DNA of 64,000 bases, from positions 62,001 through 126,000 of the forward strand of contig NZ_FNSQ01000005.1 in assembly GCF_900105205.1 (NCBI RefSeq). The letters are read 5' to 3'. Of this stretch, positions 49,475-56,561 are shown in pieces (within the stretch, counting starts at the first letter, position 1; the number at the start of each line of letters is the position of its first letter). A program made the position numbers and the translations under genes. The DNA comes from Microbacterium hydrocarbonoxydans. Lineage in GTDB: Bacteria > Actinomycetota > Actinomycetes > Actinomycetales > Microbacteriaceae. The notes under the pieces are model-generated. The model was not told the origin of the DNA. It was given only the letters and a program-made list of their open reading frames with translations, and searched no databases.

Positions 49475-50656
49475 TCAGCGCGCGCGGGCCGCCGCACCCA
49501 TGGCGGCGAGCGCCTCGCTCAGCACCGGCCGCGGCGTCGCGAAGACGATCCGCACGAACCGCTCATACCCATGCCCGAGCAGTGCCCCGTCTGTCAGCAC
49601 GACACCCGCATGTTCGCGGAAGAACGCGGCCGGTGAGCCGTCGATCCCCAGCGCCGCGGTGTCGATCCAGCCGATGTACGTCGCCTCCGGCGCGCGATAC
49701 ACCGCGCCCGGAAGGTGCTCGGCCACGAGCGACGCGAGCGCATTCCGGGAGCCCGAGAGGTATGCCAGCACGTCGTCGAGCCAGGGCTTGCCCTCCCGAT
49801 ACGCGGCAGTCGACGCGACCACTCCGAGCGTCGCGGCACCGTGCTGCACCGAGAAGCCGAACCGACGGTACAGCTGCTGATCGGCCTCGTTCGACGTGAT
49901 GAGCTGCGCGGTCTTGAGGCCCGGGATGTTCCACGCCTTCGACGCGCTCGTGCCGGTGATGGTGTGGGCGGCCGTCGCCTCCGACACCGACGCATACGGG
50001 ATGAACGGTCGCCCGTCGAAGCGCAGCGGCGCGTGGATCTCATCCGCGAAGACGCGGCCACCGTGCCGCTCGACCACCTCCGCGAGCGCCTCGAGCTCGT
50101 CGCGCTCGATCACGGTGCCGGTCGGATTGTGCGGATTGCAGAGCACGAGCGTGCGCGCCCCCGCGGCGAACGCCTCGTCGATGCGCTGCAGGTCGTGATG
50201 CCACCGTCCGTCGACCTCGACGCCCGGGACCTCGATCACCGGATGCCCAATCGCCGGAAGATATGTGAGGAACGGCATATATGCAGGAGTCGGCACTATC
50301 ACCGGCGAACCGGCCGGCGCGTACTCCTCTACCGCGACGCGCAGAGCCGCCATGACGTCCGACACGGGATGCACCCGCTCCGGATCGATTTCCCAGCCGT
50401 ATTCGCTCTGCATCCATCCGGCCGTCGCCTCACCCAGGCGCTCCGCGAGTGGCGGCGACAGGTAGCCGAGGTTCTCCTCGTCTATCGCCCGGTGCATCGC
50501 GTCGGCGATCACAGGTGCGACGCCGAAATCCATCTCAGCGACCCATGCCCCGATGTGCCCGGGGTGCAGGCTCCACTTACGGCTCTCGGGTCGGTCGAGA
50601 TCGAACCGCGTACGCGCGTCGAACGGATGCGGACAGCGGGTGGTCGCGTCAGACAT
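49475..50656 (-). CDS. MalY/PatB-type PLP-dependent C-S lyase / aminotransferase (paralogue)
   Basis: The 393-aa enzyme carries WVAEMDFGVAPVIADAM, PTPAYMPFLTYLPA, LCNPHNPTGTV, FADEIHAPLRF and PLP-Lys GTSASKAWNIPGLK, matching the MalY/PatB lyase at 47703. The two are clearly paralogous but not recent copies. The likely reaction is beta-elimination on cystathionine, cystine or another cysteine thioether. Its own ribosome site is weak; a 23-codon leader ORF with a strong site ends 12 nt upstream, so translation may depend on that leader. Confidence 0.92.
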   Translation of the reverse strand: MSDATTRCPHPFDARTRFDLDRPESRKWSLHPGHIGAWVAEMDFGVAPVIADAMHRAIDEENLGYLSPPLAERLGEATAGWMQSEYGWEIDPERVHPVSDVMAALRVAVEEYAPAGSPVIVPTPAYMPFLTYLPAIGHPVIEVPGVEVDGRWHHDLQRIDEAFAAGARTLVLCNPHNPTGTVIERDELEALAEVVERHGGRVFADEIHAPLRFDGRPFIPYASVSEATAAHTITGTSASKAWNIPGLKTAQLITSNEADQQLYRRFGFSVQHGAATLGVVASTAAYREGKPWLDDVLAYLSGSRNALASLVAEHLPGAVYRAPEATYIGWIDTAALGIDGSPAAFFREHAGVVLTDGALLGHGYERFVRIVFATPRPVLSEALAAMGAAARAR

Positions 50657-50668
50657 CGTGTGCAGCTC

Positions 50669-50740
50669 TCAGTCCGCGAATCGACATCGCACGGTCGCCG
50701 TGGGGCGGCGGCCGCTGGCCACGATCCGGACTTCGGACAT
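50669..50740 (-). CDS. 23-codon leader ORF upstream of the C-S lyase
   Basis: ATG 50740 follows a strong AAGGAGCATCCG site and opens a 23-codon frame beginning MSEVRIVASGRR and ending VRCRFAD, then TGA, 12 nt before the lyase ATG. It is basic and has one Cys at codon 19. Short leader ORFs in front of sulfur-metabolism genes are known in actinobacteria as attenuators. The 15-nt palindrome CTTCTCGTCGAGAAG (50750-50764) overlaps the start of its ribosome site. Peptide function is inferred. Confidence 0.5.
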   Translation of the reverse strand: MSEVRIVASGRRPTATVRCRFAD

Positions 50741-50800
50741 CGGATGCTCCTTCTCGACGAGAAGCCTCCAGCCTAAGGAAGGGTCGACGACCGGCGCGAG

Positions 50801-51562
50801 TCAGGTTTCCGCGAGTGTCGCCGATGGTGCGGGTCCCGCGTCCGCGGCCGTCACGAACGCGGCGGCGGAGCGCACGAGCGCGGCATTGTCGGGAGCGGTC
50901 CGCCCGTCGGGAAGCGTGAGCGTGTCTTCGAGCCCGATGCGGGAATCCAGGCCGAGCTCGACTGCGAGCGTGAACGCCGGCCATGCCGAGCGCTGCTCTC
51001 CGTGCAACAGGATCGGGATGCCGGGGTCATCGAGCCGCACGTGGGCGATCAGCCCCTCGGCATGGCGGCGGACCATGTCGGCAGCCTCGTCGGGCATCTC
51101 GACGAGCACCCGCATCGTGTCGGCGTGCACCGGCGAGCGCCGCCAGGCGTCGAGCCCCGTGGCATCCCAGATCCCAGCCTCGATCCGGACGCCGCGGCGC
51201 AGAAGCAACGCGGCGACCTCGTCGGCGCCCGCCTCATGCCAGTTGACGGAGGCGAAGTCGGGCAGCACAGACCATTCCGAGATCGCCGCCAGACGCCGCT
51301 CGACGTCGGGCTCGATCCAGGCTCCGGTCGTGACGCCGATCGGCACGCCGGGGCATGCCTCGCGCAACGCGACCAGCCACCGCTCGACGTCGCGGGAGGC
51401 GAGACTGTCATCGCCCTCGGCATCCTTCGGATGCACATGGATCTCTCGTGCGCCCGCCGCGACCGCCCTGGCGGCATCGGCTGCGGCGAGGGTGACGTCT
51501 GCGGTCAACGCCGGATGCTGCGCCACAGCGCGTGCGCCGTTGAGGCACACCTGCAGCAGCAT
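50801..51562 (-). CDS. BKACE/DUF849 family beta-keto acid cleavage enzyme
   Basis: This 253-aa TIM-barrel protein has the DUF849 start LLQVCLNGARA, the zinc ligands in EIHVHPKDAEGDD, IGVTTGAWIEP and a C-terminal RIGLEDTLTLPDGR. BKACE enzymes condense a beta-keto acid with acetyl-CoA to give acetoacetate and an acyl-CoA. The protein is slightly shorter than the usual 270-310 aa. ATG 51562 is chosen because family members start shortly before LLQxxLNGAR; a start at 51589 is possible. It precedes the leader ORF and lyase in the same direction. Confidence 0.87.
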   Translation of the reverse strand: MLLQVCLNGARAVAQHPALTADVTLAAADAARAVAAGAREIHVHPKDAEGDDSLASRDVERWLVALREACPGVPIGVTTGAWIEPDVERRLAAISEWSVLPDFASVNWHEAGADEVAALLLRRGVRIEAGIWDATGLDAWRRSPVHADTMRVLVEMPDEAADMVRRHAEGLIAHVRLDDPGIPILLHGEQRSAWPAFTLAVELGLDSRIGLEDTLTLPDGRTAPDNAALVRSAAAFVTAADAGPAPSATLAET

Positions 51563-51596
51563 CCGCTGTTCTCGTGCGTGATCGATCACCCGCGGC

Positions 51597-51824
51597 TCAG
51601 TTCATGAGGTCGCGCGGGTGCCAGTCGTAGAGGTTGCCCGTCCCTGAGGGCCCCTCTTCGGCGCGCACGGTGTGCTTGACCTGGCGTGCCGTCGCCGCTC
51701 CGCGCCCGACCTTGATCGCCTCGGATCGACTCTCGAAACTGGTGCCCAAGGTGCGGGACTCGCCCTCGATGCGGTTGAACCAGATCCCGTCTCGCTGGAA
51801 TGTCTCGATGTCACCTGCGGCCAT
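51597..51824 (-). CDS. DUF2188-like small protein
   Basis: The 75-aa protein matches the short DUF2188 pattern: IETFQRDGIWFNRIEGESRT (aromatic strand pair), then SFESRSEAIKVGRGAA and a basic segment, ending GNLYDWHPRD. Such proteins are single-domain, cytosolic and uncharacterised. It is 34 nt upstream of the BKACE gene in the same direction. Confidence 0.75.
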   Translation of the reverse strand: MAAGDIETFQRDGIWFNRIEGESRTLGTSFESRSEAIKVGRGAATARQVKHTVRAEEGPSGTGNLYDWHPRDLMN

Positions 51825-52195
51825 GCCACATCCTCTCTGTGTGCCTCATTTCTACGCGGGGGTTCGGACATCGAGGAGGGCCTTGACACGCTCCTGACGG
51901 CCGCCGCGCTCGCCGAGCTCGCGGTGCGGAGTCAATAGATCACCGAGCTCGCGGTGCGGGGTCAAAAGCGCACCCCGAACGGCAGTATCCGATGCGTTTC
52001 TGGCCCCGCTCACCATCGCGGATTCGTTTTCGCCTCCGCACGCCGCGCTTCACCGCATGCCGTCACCGTGACCGCATGCCGTCACCGTGACCGCATCCAC
52101 TGATTCGCGCGCACGTCAACCCCGATGACGGACGAATCGCGCCGTGCCTATCCTCCAGGGATGCATGACCCGAATGCATCTGCAAGGAGCACGCG
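51825..52195. other. Gene-free stretch with short direct repeats
   Basis: No supported gene. CCGAGCTCGCGGTGCGG is repeated at about 51909 and 51940, each followed by a GTCAA word, and CCGCATGCCGTCACCGTGA occurs twice at about 52050-52090. The second GTCAAAAGCGCACC resembles the hairpin arm of the tandem repeats at 48974. The promoter of the kinase gene should lie in the last 100 nt. Confidence 0.5.
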
Positions 52196-53635
52196 ATGAC
52201 GCTGGAAGTGATGTCGCCGACGGCGGCACTGCTCGATGGACGCTACATACTGCACGATCGCGTCGGGCGCGGTGGGATGGCGACCGTCTATCGCGCCGAT
52301 GACACGCATCTCGAGCGCACCGTGGCGATCAAGATGATCCATGAGGGCGACGGCCCGGTGTCGTCGATCGAACGTGCGCACACCGAAAAGGCGCTGCTCG
52401 CGTCGCTCAGCCACCCCTCGCTCGTCACGCTGCACGATGCGCAGCTCGAACCGCGCCGCCCGCAGTATCTGGTGATGGAGTTCGTCGACGGCCCGACGCT
52501 CGCGCAGCGGATGGCCGCAGGACCCCTGCCGCCCCGGGAGGTAGCCCGCTTCACCCGCGACCTCGCCGAAGGACTGACCGCCGTGCATGCGGCGGGGATC
52601 GTGCACCGAGACGTCAAACCGTCGAATGTGCTGCTCGCTCGCGGGCGCGCCGGCCGCCCGTTCGCCGCCAAGCTCGCCGACTTCGGCATCGCCTGCTCGA
52701 TCGAGAACACGCGTCTCACGACCCCGGGAATCGTCCTCGGCACACTCACCTATATGGCACCGGAGCAGCTGCGCGACGCCGACCCCGGCACACCGGTCGA
52801 CATCTTCTCGCTCGGACTCGTCGCGCTGGAGGCTCTCACCGGATCGCCCGGCTACGCGACTCTCGCCTCCGGCAGGGCGGCGGCGATCGCGCGGCTGATG
52901 AACCCGCCCACGATCTCCGAGACCGTGCCGGAGGAGTGGCGCGATCTGCTCACCCGCATGACGCGGCTCGAGCCGGAGGAGCGCCCGACGGCCGTCGAGG
53001 TCGCCCGCGCCGCACGCGGGTTGCTGCGCGACTATGCCTCGGACAGCGGAGCGGCTGTGCCCGCGGCGGTCGCCTCCGTGGTCGCGGCGGACGGAGACGG
53101 CGCCGCGTCGGCCGATTCGGTCGGCTCGGTGATGCCGGTCGGCTCGGCCGCCCCGGCTGTCTCGGCCAGTCCGGCCGGCGCAGGTGACGAAGCGACGGAT
53201 GCCGCCGCGAGCACCCCGCGGACCGACCGGACCGCCGTCCTCCCGGCCGTCGATGCCGACGACCGCGCACCGCGCAGCAACCGCCGCCGGATGCTCTTCG
53301 GAGCCGCCGGTCTCGCGGCGACCGGCGCGCTCGTCGTCGGACTCGCCGCTTTCACCTCTCCTGGCGCCGCAGACTTGAGCCGGGTCTCGACCGCCGTCGT
53401 CCGGGCGCCCGAGGTGTCTGCGGACACGACGGAGGATGCTCCGGCAGCCCCTGTCGAAGTGGTGACCGAGCCCGTCGACAACCCGGGCAACTCCGACAAG
53501 TCCGGCAAGGGCAATCCCGGCTCCGGCAACTCTGGCAAGGGCAATCCCGACTCCGGCAACTCCGGCAACTCCGGCAAGGGCAACCCCGACAAGGGCAACT
53601 CAGGCAACGGCAAGGGCGATAAGGGCAAGGGCTAG
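52196..53635 (+). CDS. Transmembrane Ser/Thr protein kinase (PknB-like) with Gly/Asn/Lys-rich tail
   Basis: The 479-aa protein has an N-terminal Hanks kinase (residues 14-280): G-loop GRGGMATVYRA, VAIKMIHEGD (ATP Lys), catalytic loop IVHRDVKPSNVLL, DFG in LADFGIAC, and GTLTYMAPEQL. An Ala/Ser/Asp linker follows, then one TM segment at about 370-392 (MLFGAAGLAATGALVVGLAAF). The external part is short, without PASTA domains, and ends in about 45 residues of repeated GNSGKGNPD-type sequence. ATG 52196 follows AAGGAG. The kinase should sense envelope state, but the ligand side is unusual. Confidence 0.92.
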   Translation: MTLEVMSPTAALLDGRYILHDRVGRGGMATVYRADDTHLERTVAIKMIHEGDGPVSSIERAHTEKALLASLSHPSLVTLHDAQLEPRRPQYLVMEFVDGPTLAQRMAAGPLPPREVARFTRDLAEGLTAVHAAGIVHRDVKPSNVLLARGRAGRPFAAKLADFGIACSIENTRLTTPGIVLGTLTYMAPEQLRDADPGTPVDIFSLGLVALEALTGSPGYATLASGRAAAIARLMNPPTISETVPEEWRDLLTRMTRLEPEERPTAVEVARAARGLLRDYASDSGAAVPAAVASVVAADGDGAASADSVGSVMPVGSAAPAVSASPAGAGDEATDAAASTPRTDRTAVLPAVDADDRAPRSNRRRMLFGAAGLAATGALVVGLAAFTSPGAADLSRVSTAVVRAPEVSADTTEDAPAAPVEVVTEPVDNPGNSDKSGKGNPGSGNSGKGNPDSGNSGNSGKGNPDKGNSGNGKGDKGKG

Positions 53636-53649
53636 CGGGCGTCCGACCC

Positions 53650-54606
53650 TCATCGCTCCGACGGGAGTCGGGACCGGACGCGCCACGTGACGGCGACCCC
53701 GATGATCGCGATCAGCGCCGCCACGCCCTGCGCTGCCGCCCCCACCACCGGCTGCAGGTCGCCCACCGCCTCGGGCCGGAACTGTCCGACGAAGTAGAAC
53801 ACTCCTTCGCCGGTGAGCGGGATCATGTTCCGAGGGTCTGCGGCCCCGAGCATCGGTGCGAGGAAGTAGGCGAGCACGAAGACCGCCACCGTGAAGGTGC
53901 GATCTCTCGTGATCGTGGCCACGAGCAGGCCCAGCAGTGCGGCCGTCGTGCCCGCCGATGCCGCGAGCACGCCGATGAGGACGGTGCGTCCGATGTCGGG
54001 GCCTGGCACGGCGAACGATGAGAGTTCCTCTGCCCGCGCAGCCACGATCGGCCCGGTGATCCAAGAGCCCACCACGCTCGCCAGCGCAGTCGCCGTGGTG
54101 AGGGCGACCATCGTGAACGCCAACGCGAGGGACTTGCTCACCGCGAGTCGACCCGCACCGCTCTCCGGCCGCCGCCAGGCGATCGACCCGGAAGCCGTGT
54201 CGTGGGTCGCCAGGTACACGGCGACGACGAATCCGACCACGGGCAGAAGGATGAACGCGCTCAGGCTCAGCGTCGACGCCACTGCGCCCGTGCCGTGCGT
54301 CTGCGTCAGCGCCTGCACGGCCTGATCGAGGTCGTACCGGAGCGGGTTCCTGATGTTCTGCTGCGAGGCGTCTCCCGAGACACCGGCCGGCGCGGCCAGC
54401 GCCGCGGAGATGTCCTCACCGTTCTCGTTGTACAGACGCAGCGTGGCCTCGAACTGCGCGACGAGCGCGATCGCGGAGGATGCGCCGGCGAGCGCGCCCC
54501 ACGCCGCCATCACGACCGCGCTGCCGATGAGTGCGAGGAGGAGCCTGCTGCTGACGATCCACCGGAACTCACGTCTGGTTTCGCGGGCGATGCTGCGCAT
54601 AGGCAC
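53650..54606 (-). CDS. ABC-2-type transporter permease
   Basis: The 318-aa protein has six predicted TM segments: one near the start (LLLALIGSAVVMAAWGALA), a large external loop (about 50-110), then LSAFILLPVVGFVVAVYLA, MVALTTATALASVVGSW, VLIGVLAASAGTTAALLGLLVATI, VAVFVLAYFLAPMLG and the last near 290. The pattern is that of ABC-2 exporter subunits. GTG 54606 or ATG 54600 may be the start. The ATPase expected upstream survives only as a C-terminal stump (54569-54725), so this permease is probably orphaned. Confidence 0.82.
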   Translation of the reverse strand: MPMRSIARETRREFRWIVSSRLLLALIGSAVVMAAWGALAGASSAIALVAQFEATLRLYNENGEDISAALAAPAGVSGDASQQNIRNPLRYDLDQAVQALTQTHGTGAVASTLSLSAFILLPVVGFVVAVYLATHDTASGSIAWRRPESGAGRLAVSKSLALAFTMVALTTATALASVVGSWITGPIVAARAEELSSFAVPGPDIGRTVLIGVLAASAGTTAALLGLLVATITRDRTFTVAVFVLAYFLAPMLGAADPRNMIPLTGEGVFYFVGQFRPEAVGDLQPVVGAAAQGVAALIAIIGVAVTWRVRSRLPSER

Positions 54607-54725
54607 GGGCGAGATCCTTGTCGGTCAGGTAGTCGGCGGTGATGTCGTGCAGCGTTCGATCATGAAGAAGCAGCACACGGGTGGGGAGGGACCCGAAGGC
54701 GGAGAGATCACGCGGGACACCTTCA
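54569..54725 (-). pseudogene. C-terminal remnant of an ABC transporter ATPase
   Basis: The frame ends SLPTRVLLLHDRTLHDITAD followed by YLTDKDLARAYAQHR, the usual end of an exporter ATPase, and overlaps the permease start by about 30 nt as in an intact ATPase-permease operon. No Walker A, signature or Walker B sequence exists upstream; after about 54725 the frame is unrelated. The gene has lost more than 80 per cent of its length. Confidence 0.55.
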
Positions 54726-54873
54726 CGCCGCCCACGGGGTGGATTGCATCGGCTCTCCTCTCTCACTGCGGTCGTGACCTCATACAACTACGAGTCGGCT
54801 TCGTTTGGTTGCGAGATGCTGAAGTACCGGGATTCGTCGTCGGCCCGCAAGGGAGGTGACGGACGCCGCGCAG

Positions 54874-54955
54874 CCACAACTCCGGAGAATCCCGCGCGAT
54901 CGGCCGCGAACGCGGGTTCACAGCCGATCCGGCGCCCGCTTCTCCGGAGTTGTGG
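54874..54955. repeat. Long-loop perfect inverted repeat
   Basis: CCACAACTCCGGAGAA (54874-54889) and its exact inverse (54940-54955) enclose 50 nt. Arms of 16 bp, a long loop and the CACAACTC core match the element at 46161-46258. It lies between the stop of the VOC gene (54968) and the ATPase remnant. Confidence 0.6.
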
Positions 54956-54967
54956 ACGGCGACCGAC

Positions 54968-55447
54968 TCAGCGCGCGTACGCGGCGCGCACGTCGAGCAC
55001 CCAGGTCACGCCGAAGCGGTCGGTGAGCATGCCGAAGCCGGGCGACCACGCCGAGGCTGCGAGAGACTCGACGATCGTGGCCCCCTCGGCGAGCGCATCC
55101 CAGTAGCCGGTGAGCTCGTCGAGCGAGTCGGCGCGCAGCGACTGGAAGAAGGTGCGGTCGGTGAGCGTGATTCCGTTCTCGCGGGTGGTCGTCCCCGCCG
55201 TCGCGGCGCTGTCCTCCGCGGCGCCGTCCTCCGTGGCGCCGGGCACGTCGTACGCCATGAGGCGCAGTCCCTCGGCGTTCTCGACCTGACCGAAGACGAC
55301 CTTGTCGGCGCCGGGGGCATCCGTCGGCATCCCGAAGTCGCCGTAGGTGGCGAGCGTCACGTCACCGCCGAACACGCTCCCGTAGAACTCGAGAGCCTGG
55401 CGTGCGGTACCGCGGAAGTTGAGGTGGGTGGTGGTGGTGATGGACAT
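54968..55447 (-). CDS. PhnB-like VOC-fold protein
   Basis: This 159-aa protein starts TTTTHLNFRGTARQALEFYGSVFGG, the PhnB/DUF1338-like VOC signature (as in 3-demethylubiquinone-methyltransferase-like glyoxalase homologues), with a central Ala/Asp-rich insert and a second module FFQSLRADSLDELTGYWDAL followed by FGVTWVLDV. Function unknown. It is divergent from a WYL regulator that probably controls it. Confidence 0.88.
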   Translation of the reverse strand: MSITTTTHLNFRGTARQALEFYGSVFGGDVTLATYGDFGMPTDAPGADKVVFGQVENAEGLRLMAYDVPGATEDGAAEDSAATAGTTTRENGITLTDRTFFQSLRADSLDELTGYWDALAEGATIVESLAASAWSPGFGMLTDRFGVTWVLDVRAAYAR

Positions 55448-55503
55448 GGGAGCTCCTCGGATCGTCAGCAGCGGCGGATGCCGCTGACACCACAGTCACA
55501 CCA

Positions 55504-55528
55504 GTAGAGGTCAGATTCGGTCCTCTAC
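55504..55528. promoter_or_regulatory. Inverted repeat in the VOC-WYL divergent promoter
   Basis: GTAGAGG (55504-55510) and CCTCTAC (55522-55528) are exact inverses 11 nt apart, centred between the two divergent start codons. This is a plausible site for the adjacent WYL-domain regulator. Confidence 0.45.
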
Positions 55529-55547
55529 CTGGCGCAGAATGGATGCC

Positions 55548-56522
55548 ATGACCGGCAGTCCGTCCCGCATGCTCGCCCTGCTGTCGCTGCTGCAGGCGCG
55601 GCGCGACTGGCCGGGCCAGGTGCTCGCCGACCGCCTCGACGTCACGACCCGCACCGTGCGGAGAGATGTCGAGCGGCTGCGCGACCTCGGCTACCGGATC
55701 ACCGCGGTCAAGGGTCCGGATGGCGGATACCGTCTCGCCGCGGGCTCCGAGCTGCCGCCGCTGCTCTTCGACGACGAGCAGGCCGTCGCGATCGCCGTGG
55801 CACTGCAGAGCGTTCCCACCACCGGGATCGACATCGACGAGGGGGCCGCGCGCGCACTCGCGACGGTGCGGCAGGTCATGCCGTCTCGCCTGCGGCATCG
55901 GGTCGACGGCATCCGCTTCACCGGCGTCGAGAACGAGACGCGAGTGGATCCGGCGGTGCTCGAGGCGGTGAGCGCGGCCGTGCGCGACCGGCGGATGCTG
56001 CGCTTCGACTACGGTGCCGACCGCGAACGCCCGGCCCGCCGGACCGAGCCGCACGCCGTCGTCGCCCGCGAGGGCCGCTGGTATCTGCTCGCGTGGGATC
56101 TCGATGCGGACGACTGGCGCACCTTCCGACTCGATCGGATGTCGCCGCGCATCCCGACCGGCCCCGAGTTCACGCCGCGCCCGCTGCCCGCGACCGACGC
56201 CGAAACCTACCTCGCCGCGCGAGCGAAGGGCTCGGAGGCCGAGGACCGCTGGCCCTGCGTCGGCGAGCTGATCATCGAGCTGCCGGTCCTCGACGTCGCA
56301 CCATGGATCGGGCGGGACGGCGCCGTCGAACCGATCGACGATGCGTCCTGCCTGGTCACCGTCGGATCGTGGTCGTGGGTCGGCATCCTCGCCTCGATCG
56401 CCCGGTTCGATGCCCCGTTCCGCGTCGTCGGCCCACCCACCCTCGCCGAGGCCGCGAGCACCCTCGCCGCGCGGTTCGCCGCCGCATCCGCACCGACCGA
56501 CCGCCCCCGCGTCCCCCGGTAG
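55548..56522 (+). CDS. HTH/WYL-domain transcriptional regulator
   Basis: The 324-aa protein has an N-terminal HTH_11 winged helix (SRMLALLSLLQARRDWPGQV then DVTTRTVRRDVERLRDLGY) and a WYL domain at about residues 135-205 with YLLAWDLDADDWRTFRLDRM. A C-terminal WCX-type extension reaches the end. It belongs to the YafY/DeoR-like group that senses small ligands or nucleic acids through WYL. ATG 55548 has GGA at suitable spacing; ATG 55539 is an alternative. Confidence 0.9.
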   Translation: MTGSPSRMLALLSLLQARRDWPGQVLADRLDVTTRTVRRDVERLRDLGYRITAVKGPDGGYRLAAGSELPPLLFDDEQAVAIAVALQSVPTTGIDIDEGAARALATVRQVMPSRLRHRVDGIRFTGVENETRVDPAVLEAVSAAVRDRRMLRFDYGADRERPARRTEPHAVVAREGRWYLLAWDLDADDWRTFRLDRMSPRIPTGPEFTPRPLPATDAETYLAARAKGSEAEDRWPCVGELIIELPVLDVAPWIGRDGAVEPIDDASCLVTVGSWSWVGILASIARFDAPFRVVGPPTLAEAASTLAARFAAASAPTDRPRVPR

Positions 56523-56561
56523 ACTGGCCATGCCCCGCCGGCCCCTCATCTAGGAGTGCGC

